A DNA stretch of 64,000 nucleotides. Source: Zhouia amylolytica (lineage in GTDB: Bacteria > Bacteroidota > Bacteroidia > Flavobacteriales > Flavobacteriaceae). The stretch spans positions 361,341 through 425,340 of the forward strand of contig NZ_FPAG01000002.1 in assembly GCF_900116365.1 (NCBI RefSeq). Reading direction: 5' to 3'. Both the position numbers and the translations under genes were made by a program. Below are positions 1 to 8,381 of this stretch, piece after piece. The notes beneath the pieces are model-generated. The model saw only the letters and a program-made list of their open reading frames with translations. It made no database searches and was not told the origin of the DNA. Each line of letters opens with the position of its first letter. Positions within the stretch are counted from its first letter, which is position 1.

Positions 1-1
1 G

Positions 2-505
2 GGGGTCGTATTCTTTTTAAATGCCTTAGCCTTATTTATTTTTCCTTCAATAGGGCATTGGTTTCATTTGAGTCAACACCAATTCGGAATGTGGTGTGCC
101 ATAGCCATCCACGATACCAGCTCTGTAGTAGGAGCTGCCATGAGTTATGGAGATGAAGCCTTAAAAATTGCCACCACCGTTAAACTATCAAGAACCCTGT
201 GGATAATTCCGATGGCGATCTTTTCCATGTTTTATTTTCGTACCAAAAAGGAGAAGATTAAATTCCCATATTTTATACTTCTGTTTATAGGAGCCATCAT
301 AGCCAATAGTTACCATATCATCCCGGCAGAGCTTTCCCATAACATCGTTTTGGTCTCAAAAAGATTACTGGTATTTAGCCTGTTTGTAGTAGGGAGTACC
401 ATTTCTTTAAAAGATCTGAAGAAGGCAGGTACGAAACCGTTGGTTCTCGCACTGTTTTTATGGACCTTTATCTCGGTCTTTTCTTTAGCCTTTATAATTT
501 TATAG
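2..505 (+). CDS. YeiH-family (UPF0324) putative sulfate exporter, C-terminal part
   Basis: The reading frame is open from the left edge of the window, so the 5' end of the gene is missing; about 167 residues remain. The stretch around the conserved IAIHDTSSVVGAA segment is characteristic of YeiH/UPF0324 integral membrane proteins, which are predicted anion or sulfate exporters of the inner membrane. Three to four hydrophobic helices follow, ending in the LVLALFLW-type last helix, so the C-terminus looks complete. The next gene is convergent. The family assignment rests on the conserved motif and helix pattern; the transported substrate cannot be judged from the sequence. Confidence 0.8.
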   Translation, partial: GVVFFLNALALFIFPSIGHWFHLSQHQFGMWCAIAIHDTSSVVGAAMSYGDEALKIATTVKLSRTLWIIPMAIFSMFYFRTKKEKIKFPYFILLFIGAIIANSYHIIPAELSHNIVLVSKRLLVFSLFVVGSTISLKDLKKAGTKPLVLALFLWTFISVFSLAFIIL

Positions 506-567
506 TACCCGGACCACCACCTGGCATGGTATCATAACAGGATAAGCTATTAAAGCCTGTCGGGATA

Positions 568-1194
568 TTACTTCTCCGAATTCTCCCGGGCTTCCCTTCT
601 TTCTACAAATTCGATAAAGTAGTCTTTAACCTTTTTGTTTTTCCCTTTTTCCTTTTCAAATTTCTCCAGTAGCTCAGGATCAGTAGCCTCCAATAAATCA
701 TGCATGGTGTATCTGTTCAATTCCATGAACTTACCATTGGCCAGGTTAAAGAAGCCATGTGTTTTATTATAAGAACTACTGGTGTGAGAACCGTTTCGAA
801 TGGTAGATTTTTGAAGAAATTCCAGGTAACAGAACTGACCGTAGAATTCAACCTCATAGAAATTGGTCTTAGAGTCAAATTCTTTCATGGCAGCGGGATT
901 GATATAGACATGTGTTCCATCGCTGAAGCCGATGATACCACCGATCTTTTCTGCTTCCTTACGCTTTAGCTTAAAACGTTTTACCGGATGCCCTTCAAGT
1001 CCCATAAGTCCGTGCGAAGCTTTTTTATCCTGGATATCAAATTGAGAGAGCTCCAGGGTAGGAGCGTTGGTGATAAATTCGCCATATGTTTTATAAACAC
1101 CGGGTTTGTAAGTTGCCTGATCCCATATAAATTCCTGCGAAATACCGAATTGACTGAATATGATCAAACAAAAAATTAGTAGTGATTTTCTCAT
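568..1194 (-). CDS. secreted hypothetical protein
   Basis: The 208-residue product begins with a clear signal peptide (MRKSLLIFCLIIFSQFGISQ, cleavage before or after Q20), so it should enter the periplasm or be exported. I do not recognise the mature domain. It contains a segment about a developed 'YINPAAM' strand and a C-terminal charged helix rich in Glu/Lys (residues about 170-208). It stands alone, convergent with the YeiH-like gene. The start at 1194 is supported by the signal peptide beginning directly at that Met. Similar small secreted proteins of unknown function are common in flavobacteria; no function is inferred. Confidence 0.7.
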   Translation of the reverse strand: MRKSLLIFCLIIFSQFGISQEFIWDQATYKPGVYKTYGEFITNAPTLELSQFDIQDKKASHGLMGLEGHPVKRFKLKRKEAEKIGGIIGFSDGTHVYINPAAMKEFDSKTNFYEVEFYGQFCYLEFLQKSTIRNGSHTSSSYNKTHGFFNLANGKFMELNRYTMHDLLEATDPELLEKFEKEKGKNKKVKDYFIEFVERREARENSEK

Positions 1195-1723
1195 AGTTTG
1201 GGTTGATTTAGTTTAGTTTTTGGTGGGTAAAACTAATATTAATTTTTAACCTGCCTAAATTTTAATCCAAGAAATCCGGAGGATTTAAAAGGATCATAAG
1301 AGTGGGGAAAGAAGTGAATAAAATAGAAAACAGGTGTTGCTTTTCAACCGCTCTCAGTGAGATTCCTGCTTGGCGGAGCAACCAAAAATACCTATAACCA
1401 TACCTCTTTGCTTGCGAATAAATGGAACAATGATGAATAAAGTAAGTAAATACCCGGATTTAATTAAAGTTGTTTTCCAAAAAAATAAGTATTTTCAAAC
1501 AATGAAAATTGCAGCAAATCAATCAAAATGCTTGTCAATTTTCATTGTTTTATGACTGTAACACACCATAATACGCCATTTTAAAAGGATATTATGACCT
1601 GTATTTACTGATGATAACACACTGATAACCAACTTATATAATCGTTTAATGGTGAGGTGGGATGCTCATTTTTGATGTATTTTTAGGTTTTTAATTAATT
1701 ATTAACTTATAAATCATTTACAA
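1195..1723. other. intergenic region with long inverted repeat
   Basis: No convincing gene is present; a 61-codon frame at 1370-1555 has no support. The region separates divergent genes. Its one visible structure is a perfect 15-bp inverted repeat, arms 1497-1511 and 1536-1550, around a 24-nt loop. It is AT-rich otherwise. Confidence 0.5.
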
Positions 1724-1936
1724 ATGAAAAAAGTATTATTATTGTTAGTAGCAGTTTTAGGAGTATTAACCTACGCATGTACCCCAGATACATCGCATGA
1801 AGAAACGCAAGAATTGTATGGAATTGACAAAGACAAGGTCGTACCTCCAGGAGAAAAAGGGAGGCAACAAGAAGTCTATGGAATCGATAAAGACAAAGTC
1901 GTACCTCCAGGAGAAAAAGGGAGGCAGCAAGGCTAA
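1724..1936 (+). CDS. small lipoprotein with two 20-residue repeats
   Basis: The 70-residue product starts with a short basic n-region and hydrophobic core followed by a lipobox ending in Cys19 (LTYAC), so it is predicted to be a lipoprotein of about 52 mature residues. The mature part is almost only two copies of a 20-residue repeat (YGIDKDKVVPPGEKGRQQ plus two residues), encoded by a 60-bp tandem duplication at 1817-1876 and 1877-1933. Short flavobacterial lipoproteins carrying an IDKD...PPG stretch exist, but I know no function. The gene overlaps the next one out of frame, so the repeat DNA is read in two frames. Seven bases before the ATG are A/T with no Shine-Dalgarno, as usual in this phylum. 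Confidence 0.65.
   Translation: MKKVLLLLVAVLGVLTYACTPDTSHEETQELYGIDKDKVVPPGEKGRQQEVYGIDKDKVVPPGEKGRQQG
1817..1933 (+). repeat. 60-bp tandem duplication read in two frames
   Basis: Unit 1 starts at 1817 and unit 2 at 1877. They differ at only a few positions and are a multiple of three long, so both overlapping frames stay open: one encodes the lipoprotein repeat, the other the basic N-terminal extension (YLQEKKGG twice) of the downstream membrane protein. Confidence 0.85.
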
Positions 1937-2456
1937 AAAAGATGTTATTCTTATTGGAGCAATAGCCTTTTTAGGGGCTATTGCTCCCTTTTTACATATC
2001 TTTTATATAAACTCAGGAGTAACAGGCATTTTCGGATTTAAAGAAATGTCGTCCTTCTTATTTGCCATAGGTTTTCCCGTCCTGGCCGTTTGTTATGGCT
2101 TTATTCTCAATTTTATCAGCTATAAACTCGAAGAGCTGAGAGCCACCTTTCAATTAATATCCATTGTCGTAATGTCTATTGGCTTCTACTTTATTTCATG
2201 GGCCATTATTCCGTCGGTACAAGATTATCCACCGCTGATGTACTACGGTTTTATGATCCTGATCGCTATTGCTTGTAGTTTATTCATGATCAACTTACAT
2301 AACCTCTTACCATCGAGCGACCATTTAAAATTGGTCGTGCGCTACCTTACAACCGTTATTGAATTTGAAGGGAAGGAACATGCCAAAGACAAAGATGCTT
2401 ATGAACGTAATGTCAGTAAGCCGATAAAAGATTATGTCGATGAGCAGACTAAATAA
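1878..2456 (+). CDS. four-helix membrane protein of unknown function
   Basis: From the ATG at 1878 this gives about 193 residues; in-frame ATGs at 1797 and 1818 are also possible and would include more of the repeat. The N-terminus is Lys-rich, then come four hydrophobic helices (roughly residues 23-45, 53-78, 88-112 and 118-142) and a charged C-terminal tail of about 50 residues ending in a YVDEQTK segment. I do not recognise the family. It overlaps the upstream lipoprotein frame by at least 59 bases in a different frame, so either translation restarts inside that gene or the two are joined by frameshifting. No ribosome-binding site decides the start. Confidence 0.55.
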   Translation: MESIKTKSYLQEKKGGSKAKKDVILIGAIAFLGAIAPFLHIFYINSGVTGIFGFKEMSSFLFAIGFPVLAVCYGFILNFISYKLEELRATFQLISIVVMSIGFYFISWAIIPSVQDYPPLMYYGFMILIAIACSLFMINLHNLLPSSDHLKLVVRYLTTVIEFEGKEHAKDKDAYERNVSKPIKDYVDEQTK

Positions 2457-2484
2457 CTCTATTGAAATCTTGAATCAAGTGGTT

Positions 2485-3372
2485 CTAAGCTAACTCCTCT
2501 TTAAAAAATTCAATGGTTCGGCTCCAGGCTAATTTGGCAGCAGCTTCATCATAACGTGGTGTCGAGTCGTTATGAAATCCATGGTTGGTATTCTGATAGA
2601 TATAAGCAATATATTCCTTATCGTATTGGTTCAACGCTTTTTCATAAGCAGGCCAACCGGCATTGACACGTTCGTCCAATTCAGCATAGTGTAATAATAG
2701 AGGGGCATTAATATCCGGAACCAGTTCCAGTGGGGGCTGACTTCCATAGAAAGGAACAGCAGCTTTAAGGTCTTTTAACTTTACAGCCATCATATTCGAG
2801 ATCCATCCTCCAAAACAGAATCCTACAACACCCACATGGCCTGTACATTCCTTATGATTCCTTAAATACTCAAACGCAGCGATAAAGTCCTCCAGCATCT
2901 CATTCCGGTCCCGTTTGCGCTGCATAGCTCTTCCGTCATCATCATTACCCGGGTAACCGCCCAAAGGTGACAACGCATCGGGTGCAATGGTGATAAATCC
3001 AGCCAGTGCCCCACGACGAGCCACATCCGCTATATGCGGATTTAATCCGCGGTTTTCATGTACCACCACAATCCCCGGTAACTTCCCTGTCGCACCCTTG
3101 GGGCGCGATAATTGAGCCTTGATCTTACCACCGCCCTTAGGCGACTCGTATTCGATGGTCTCCGTATGAAGCTCCTGGCTTTCCGCCGCCACCTGTATGG
3201 TATTTTCGTAATTAGGGAGCACAAAGCTCAATAACGATGAAATGGTAAGGCCACCTACAGCATATAGCGATAACTTTTCAATGAATTCCTTACGATCCAT
3301 TTTATTGTGTGCATAGGCATCATATAAGTCGAATACCTTTTGGTCGATGTCTTTCTTTTCAATCTTTTTCAT
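2485..3372 (-). CDS. dienelactone hydrolase family protein
   Basis: The 295-residue product is an alpha/beta hydrolase of the dienelactone hydrolase type. Visible catalytic residues are nucleophile Cys186 in GFCFGG, Asp233 (AELDERV) and His264 (NTNHGFH), the usual Cys-Asp-His triad. The VVHENRGL strand and oxyanion region precede it at about residues 103-110. An N-terminal segment with DRKEF at 26-30 and a hydrophobic stretch (about 36-52) looks like an export or membrane anchor, close to a twin-arginine-type leader but with a single Arg-Lys. Longer extracytoplasmic relatives of this form are common in Bacteroidota. The substrate is unknown; the family usually hydrolyses lactones or esters. 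Confidence 0.85.
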   Translation of the reverse strand: MKKIEKKDIDQKVFDLYDAYAHNKMDRKEFIEKLSLYAVGGLTISSLLSFVLPNYENTIQVAAESQELHTETIEYESPKGGGKIKAQLSRPKGATGKLPGIVVVHENRGLNPHIADVARRGALAGFITIAPDALSPLGGYPGNDDDGRAMQRKRDRNEMLEDFIAAFEYLRNHKECTGHVGVVGFCFGGWISNMMAVKLKDLKAAVPFYGSQPPLELVPDINAPLLLHYAELDERVNAGWPAYEKALNQYDKEYIAYIYQNTNHGFHNDSTPRYDEAAAKLAWSRTIEFFKEELA

Positions 3373-3482
3373 AAGTGATGGTTGCTAAAGTGTTGGTAAT
3401 AATAATCTTAAAGTTAACGGTAAAACGGAAATAAACCAAAATTAATACGATCGGTAAGGAAATAGCGGGAGAAAGGGTAAAT

Positions 3483-3514
3483 AAAAAAGAAACCCCGCCC
3501 GAATGAGCGAGGTT
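3483..3514 (-). terminator. intrinsic terminator of the metalloprotease gene
   Basis: On the minus strand an 8-bp stem (arms 3507-3514 and 3491-3498, one G-U pair) with an 8-nt loop is followed by a U-rich run (complement of 3483-3490). It lies about 90 bases past the stop codon at 3604. Confidence 0.7.
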
Positions 3515-3603
3515 ATCAACCAAATTAATCAACTGATCTTACCTTAAAAATAAGAAAGTTAATGTTGCTGTTATCTAACTAAAGATGAGGTGCTACCTGC
3601 TTT

Positions 3604-5271
3604 TCAAAAGGCACCGAATTCCGCAAGTGCACACACATCTTTATTGTAGGTACTGTTCATAGTTATTCTAACATAGCGCAGACTGAGCGGATCGGCAAAA
3701 GTTCTGATCTGTCGCTCCTGTATTTGCTGCAAGCTATAATCACCCATCTTCGTCCAGTTCGTCTGGTCGTTACTGATCTCGATGGTGTAATTTTTAATAT
3801 GTACTTGTAACGGACCACTGTTGTTCGGGTCGGTTTGCTGTCGTTGTACGAATGTGAAACCGTTTACCGTTTTAACAGCTCCCATATCGACGATAAAATC
3901 TTGTGGAATTTTTCCGATCTGAGGAGCACCCCACCATTCGCTGTGCCAGAAGGTATTACGATCGTTATCGATTAGGTTTTCTTTTCCTTTGCCGGCTTGT
4001 TCCGATTTTATATAGGTCACCTGCCAGTCCGATTTATCCATTTCATTGATGGTTTCATTTAAATGCATATCCAGGAGTGGCTTCCCATTAAGCATGAAAT
4101 ACCCGAAATTATCGATACTCTCCAGGGTTCCGTCCTCAAAGACGATACGAAGTTTTAGTCGGATAAAGGCCCAGTCTTCACGCATGTCAGGGTAAAACCC
4201 GGCCAGTGGCATCGTTAATTCTGCATTACCGTTCTCATCGAAGGCGGTGGTCCAATTAATAGCATCGTAATCGTTATTCACCCATGCAGGGTACTTATCG
4301 TGATAAACCGCCAAATGAGCCGGCTTGGCCCCGGTAGCTACCAGGTGCGCCTTGATATAGATGTTTTCCTCGTCCGAAGTGAATTCGAAATTGTCCAAAC
4401 CAAATTCAGGTGAGGTATAGTGCGGACTGGCAGTAGTCTGAAAGATCTGGTTCTTATCCAGGATAGCGCAAGCTGCCTTAGTGATATGAACTTTCCCCGC
4501 ATATTCTTGTCTCGACAATCGGCCACCACCGCCACTCATAATACATTCCCTGAAATTATCAGGATCGTTATAACGCTCCCGGTCGTGGGGTACGTTCAAA
4601 GAGTGTAATAATTCGTGCATATTCGACCCCACTTTTAAACAATCGCCTTCAGTAGTTCCGTTTCTGAAGTATTTCATGTCTAACTTCTCGTAATCTATTA
4701 AATAGGCCAGGTTGTTTATACCTGTGAAAAAAAGCTTGGGATCCGGGTTAAAATCACAGCCTGATCCGTTGCCGGTACCGCGTTGGAAAATGGCCGTATG
4801 AGGTCCGGCTTTCTCTTCAGGATGCTCGGCAAAATAAGCGTTTACTTCTTCTGCAATGTATTTTATATTTTGTGAACCACTACGGTAGTCTTCGTACTGC
4901 CCCTCAATAGGAATGATTTTCACCAATGAGTCATTGTAAACATCCCTGAGTAATCCAAACTTTCTTCTTTCATAGCCATAACTCCCTAATTCGTCCGCCA
5001 GGTATTCCTGCCAAAATGTTAATACCCCCGAAAGTCGCTTCTGATACTTTGGATGTGGTTGGGTGCCTTTAGGATAAAAATAGACCACGTTAAGGTTATA
5101 AGGCATATCCGAACGATAATCCGGTTCAGGATCCTCAGTACCTTTTAAATGCTCGTAGGTCAACGTTTCCGAAGTGTCATATTCACTGCATGCGTAACAC
5201 AGTGTAAACAAAATGACCGCACCTATCAGGTGGGGCAGGCGAAAAGTAATTGTTGATAGTAATGTTTTCAT
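3604..5271 (-). CDS. metzincin-like zinc metalloprotease lipoprotein with F5/8-type C domain
   Basis: The 555-residue product has a lipoprotein signal (lipobox CYAC, Cys at about residue 28) and should be displayed on the cell envelope or surface. A zinc site HELLHSLNVPHD is visible, with His219, Glu220, His223 and His229 in metzincin spacing, and a Met-turn candidate follows in CIMSGGG. The Gly normally found at the eighth position of the motif is Asn226. The last about 140 residues (NLIDNDRNTFWHS... to the end) match a discoidin/F5-8 type C fold used for carbohydrate or surface binding. A beta-rich linker lies between. It is a single-gene unit with its own terminator. Protease activity is a family inference; the substrate is unknown. 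Confidence 0.75.
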   Translation of the reverse strand: MKTLLSTITFRLPHLIGAVILFTLCYACSEYDTSETLTYEHLKGTEDPEPDYRSDMPYNLNVVYFYPKGTQPHPKYQKRLSGVLTFWQEYLADELGSYGYERRKFGLLRDVYNDSLVKIIPIEGQYEDYRSGSQNIKYIAEEVNAYFAEHPEEKAGPHTAIFQRGTGNGSGCDFNPDPKLFFTGINNLAYLIDYEKLDMKYFRNGTTEGDCLKVGSNMHELLHSLNVPHDRERYNDPDNFRECIMSGGGGRLSRQEYAGKVHITKAACAILDKNQIFQTTASPHYTSPEFGLDNFEFTSDEENIYIKAHLVATGAKPAHLAVYHDKYPAWVNNDYDAINWTTAFDENGNAELTMPLAGFYPDMREDWAFIRLKLRIVFEDGTLESIDNFGYFMLNGKPLLDMHLNETINEMDKSDWQVTYIKSEQAGKGKENLIDNDRNTFWHSEWWGAPQIGKIPQDFIVDMGAVKTVNGFTFVQRQQTDPNNSGPLQVHIKNYTIEISNDQTNWTKMGDYSLQQIQERQIRTFADPLSLRYVRITMNSTYNKDVCALAEFGAF

Positions 5272-5564
5272 AATAGATAAAGTTTAAAAGTTTATCAATT
5301 TTATTGGTGTGGTTTTTAGTGATATAAAGAGCGTGATTTATGGCTAAAAAAACGGGGAATTGGTCGTTGAATACCCATGACATTTTTGTTTTTTGAGATT
5401 TTAAGCCCTGTAAACTTGTGGTTTGAAGAACAGAACAATTCAATTCCAACATTTTTTATTTAATGAGCAAAGCGGCCTCAAGTCTTCAAAGAATTGATTG
5501 ATCCTGCCATACCAGTACCCATAACCTTCATGACCAAAAGTTAAAAATGTGAATGATAGCGAAA

Positions 5565-5610
5565 TGTTCGTTACTTGTCGAAAACGAACATAAGTGTTCG
5601 AAATCGAACA
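5565..5610. promoter_or_regulatory. tandem palindromes, candidate enhancer (UAS) for sigma-54 response regulator
   Basis: A perfect palindrome TGTTCG-AAAT-CGAACA occupies 5595-5610. A degenerate copy (TTGTCG-AAAA-CGAACA) lies exactly 20 bp upstream at 5575-5590, and an extra half-site TGTTCG is at 5565-5570. Spacing of two helical turns and a position about 80-125 bp before the first gene fit binding sites of an NtrC-type activator, and one is encoded in this same operon (11557-12924). The binding protein is inferred. Confidence 0.6.
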
Positions 5611-5662
5611 CATTCTTATTTCTTTATCAAGCATAAAGAACTGATTATAAAGTATTTATGAT

Positions 5663-5690
5663 TTTGGTATACAATTGGCACATACCCTGG
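5663..5690 (+). promoter_or_regulatory. candidate sigma-54 (-24/-12) promoter of the efflux operon
   Basis: Two overlapping alignments are possible. TTGG at 5664-5667 with GC at 5678-5679 has the exact GG-N10-GC spacing and would start transcription near the ATG at 5692. TTGGCAC at 5675-5681 with TG at 5688-5689 matches the -24 box better but would put the start inside the gene. Neither is a perfect consensus. Confidence 0.4.
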
Positions 5691-5691
5691 C

Positions 5692-6936
5692 ATGGATAAA
5701 ATTATTGATAAGAAAAGTCAACGTACTAATAAGTTAAAGCGACTTAGGGTTCCTATGGGAATTGGAGGCGTGGTTATTTTCCTGCTGATAGGGTTGCCAC
5801 AATTTTTCAGAGCTTCTCTGGAAAGAGATGCAGTAATTATAGAAACAGTAAAAAGAGGGAGCGTTGCCAATACACTTTCTGCGGAAGGGATAGTGGAACC
5901 TTTTGGTGAAGTGGTCCTGGTAAGTCCGGCAACCGCAAAAATTAAAAGTGTGTTCCGGGAAGCCGGGGCAGTGATCGATTCCGGACAAGCCATCCTTCAA
6001 CTCGATGCTGAGTTTATGGCCAGGGAATATAAACGCCTGGAAGACGAATTAAAATTAAAAGACAATAACGTACAGAAATTAAGACTCGAACTTCAAAAGA
6101 ATTTACGCCAGATAAAACTAGAAAACGAAATTAAAGAATTACAGGTAAAGAACTTCATAGCTGCAGTAGATCGTATGGAACGCTTGTATGAAATTGGAGG
6201 TGCTACCAAAGAGGCCTTAAACGAAAGCAAACAAAACCTTGAGATTGCCCGTTTAGAAAAAGAGAAGCTACAGAGTGAATACGAATATAAAAAGGCATCC
6301 TTCGGACAGGAGTTGGCCAACGAAAGTATTTTGTCTTCTATTCAGCGTCAAAAGCTGGAAGAACTCGGCAAGAAACTCGAAGATGCTTCCTTAAAAGCCC
6401 AGCAGGCAGGAATGCTTACCTGGGTAGAAAAACGCATCGGAGTACAAGTGCAGGAAGGGGAACCCTTGGCTAAAATAGCAAACGTTTCTTCCTTTATCTT
6501 AACCGCCAGGATCTCTGACCGCTATATGCAACAATTGCAAATAGGATTACCGGTACTGGTTACGGTTAACAGTGAAGTAGCTAAAGGAGAAATCGATCAA
6601 ATTTCACCAACCGTTGAAAATAATGCCGTTAATTTTAAGGTACGACTGGAAGCCAATAGTCAGGATATGCTTAAACCAAACCTCTCTGTTCCGGTTTCTG
6701 TGGTAATCGGGAATAAGGAAAATACCTTGTTCTTGCCGGATGGAGCTGCTTTTAAAGGTGCCAAAACACAAAAGGTCTTTGTGTTAAATGATGATAAGGC
6801 AATAGCTAAAGAGGTGGAACTGGGCATACAGGCCGATGGAAAAGTAGAGATCTTAAGCGGACTGGAAGAAGGTGATCAGGTAATTATTTCTGATATGGAA
6901 AATTACAAGAACAAATCTAAAGTCAATATCCGATGA
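5692..6936 (+). CDS. HlyD/MacA-type periplasmic adaptor of an ABC efflux system
   Basis: The 414-residue product has a basic N-terminus, one membrane helix (about residues 22-40), a biotinyl-lipoyl-like half (SPATAKIKSVFREAGAVIDSGQAILQL region, about 80-105), a long coiled-coil hairpin (about 108-225), then the second lipoyl half and beta-barrel domains. This is the layout of membrane-fusion proteins linking an inner-membrane ABC pump to a TolC channel. It is the first gene of a run of seven whose stop and start codons overlap. The ATG at 5692 gives the usual MDK...KK beginning of the family; ATG 5755 is the alternative if the promoter lies very close. The substrate is unknown; MacAB relatives export macrolides, peptides or lipids. 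Confidence 0.88.
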   Translation: MDKIIDKKSQRTNKLKRLRVPMGIGGVVIFLLIGLPQFFRASLERDAVIIETVKRGSVANTLSAEGIVEPFGEVVLVSPATAKIKSVFREAGAVIDSGQAILQLDAEFMAREYKRLEDELKLKDNNVQKLRLELQKNLRQIKLENEIKELQVKNFIAAVDRMERLYEIGGATKEALNESKQNLEIARLEKEKLQSEYEYKKASFGQELANESILSSIQRQKLEELGKKLEDASLKAQQAGMLTWVEKRIGVQVQEGEPLAKIANVSSFILTARISDRYMQQLQIGLPVLVTVNSEVAKGEIDQISPTVENNAVNFKVRLEANSQDMLKPNLSVPVSVVIGNKENTLFLPDGAAFKGAKTQKVFVLNDDKAIAKEVELGIQADGKVEILSGLEEGDQVIISDMENYKNKSKVNIR

Positions 6937-8381
6937 AGAAGCTTTTAACAGGCATAATGTTATTGATTTGCGGGATAGGACTGGCACAACAATCCGACTA
7001 TACCCTGGAACAGCTTATCAGCCTGGCACAGGGAAATGCGATGAGCCAGAAAGAGGCAGTCCTTACCCTTAGAGAAGCGGCGTTGGATTATGAAGCGATT
7101 AAAGCTGCATTAAAACCGCAACTTAATCTGAAAGCACAATTACCTAATTTCTATAAAAGTTCTTCAGCCGTTACACAACCGGACGGAAGTATTAGCTTCC
7201 TTCCAATCTCTCAGGATGACAGCGATTTGCAATTGCAGCTGTCTAAACAAATAGGCCCCACCAATACCCGCCTGTTTACCGAGGTAAACCTGCAGCGCTA
7301 TGAAAACTTTACGGCCGATGCGGTACTTTACAATAGTGTGCCCTTTAGAGTGGGTATACAACAGGGAATCAATACCTTTAACAGGTTTAAATGGGATAAA
7401 TCACTGAATCAGATCGATTATCAGATCGCCTTAAAAAACTCAGAGGTGAACATGGAAAAGGTAGCCCTCGAAGTGGTTTCCGGTTTTTTTAACTTACTAT
7501 TGGCCCAGGTGAGTCACGAAATAGCAGAAACCAATCGCGATAGTAATGAGAAAATCTATAACATCGCAAAAGAACGCTATAGTTTGGGAGTGCTTTCGAA
7601 GGCAGATCTGTACCAGTTGGAATTGCAATTGAATAAATCGGAGGAACAGTTGATCAGTGCAAAAAGACAGTTATTAAGTTCTGATAGCGCCCTCAGACGT
7701 GCAGTGAATGTGTTTTCTGATCAGGATAACTTATTCAAAGTACTGGTTCCTCAACAAGTAAACCATTTCTTTATCGATCCGGATAAAGCGGTTACTCTGG
7801 CATGGAACAACCGACCGGAGCAACTCGAAAATGAACGGGCCCTTATGGAAGCGGAAATGGTTTTGGAACAAGAAAGAAAAACTCGTGGCCTCCAGATGCA
7901 ACTTTACGGAAGTGTAGGGGTAATAGGTTCCGGAATGGATATAAGTACGGCTTATCAAAACTCAAAAGCTGATGTATTGGTGCAATTAGGACTGGAAGTG
8001 CCTATTTTTGACGGAGGGCAACGCCGTATCGCCATCGAAAAGCGTAAAACCCAGCTAGCCTTCAACCAGGCCGAAAATACCTTTAGAGAACAAAGTTTTA
8101 AGCAAAGAGTACGACAGTTGGTCATTCAATTCAATGAGATCCAGGAGGAACTGGAGTGGAGTCAGAAGAATTTAGATCTGGCACAAAAGCGCTATGAAAT
8201 AGCCAATCAACGGTATGTCCTGAACGGGATCAGCGTAACCGATCTAACCCTGGCCTTTGCAGAACGGGATACCACATGGCGCAATCATATTATCCTTTTG
8301 CAAAGCTATTGGACCCTCTATTACACCATAAGAGAATTAACGTTATACAATTTTGAAACATCTAATTATTTATACCAATGA
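6933..8381 (+). CDS. TolC family outer-membrane efflux protein
   Basis: The 482-residue product has a signal peptide (MKKLLTGIMLLICGIGLAQ) and two TolC-type repeats made of long amphipathic helices, with the YxxALxxY-like segments and the ERYSLGVLSKADLYQLEL motif (about residues 210-227) and its later counterpart RYVLNGISVTDL (about 428-439) that mark the helix-strand turns of outer-membrane efflux proteins. It overlaps the adaptor gene by four bases (ATGA), so the two are translationally coupled. It should trimerise in the outer membrane and receive the adaptor and ABC pump encoded next to it. Confidence 0.88.
   Translation: MKKLLTGIMLLICGIGLAQQSDYTLEQLISLAQGNAMSQKEAVLTLREAALDYEAIKAALKPQLNLKAQLPNFYKSSSAVTQPDGSISFLPISQDDSDLQLQLSKQIGPTNTRLFTEVNLQRYENFTADAVLYNSVPFRVGIQQGINTFNRFKWDKSLNQIDYQIALKNSEVNMEKVALEVVSGFFNLLLAQVSHEIAETNRDSNEKIYNIAKERYSLGVLSKADLYQLELQLNKSEEQLISAKRQLLSSDSALRRAVNVFSDQDNLFKVLVPQQVNHFFIDPDKAVTLAWNNRPEQLENERALMEAEMVLEQERKTRGLQMQLYGSVGVIGSGMDISTAYQNSKADVLVQLGLEVPIFDGGQRRIAIEKRKTQLAFNQAENTFREQSFKQRVRQLVIQFNEIQEELEWSQKNLDLAQKRYEIANQRYVLNGISVTDLTLAFAERDTTWRNHIILLQSYWTLYYTIRELTLYNFETSNYLYQ

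Larger units (their letters stand above)
5272..5691. other. divergent intergenic region holding enhancer-like repeats
   Basis: The region lies between the metalloprotease gene (minus) and the efflux operon (plus). Small minus-strand frames here overlap the promoter region and lack start or codon support. The notable content is the palindromic cluster at 5565-5610 and the -24/-12-like element at 5663-5690. Confidence 0.5.

Noticed and set aside
1370-1555. 61-codon frame in the intergenic region
   Set aside because: It runs through the inverted repeat, has no recognisable signal or domain, and its ATG has no upstream support.
5183-5634. Two minus-strand frames (89 and 64 codons) upstream of the metalloprotease gene
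   Set aside because: One overlaps the signal-peptide region of that gene in another frame and both cover the regulatory repeats; compositions are not protein-like.
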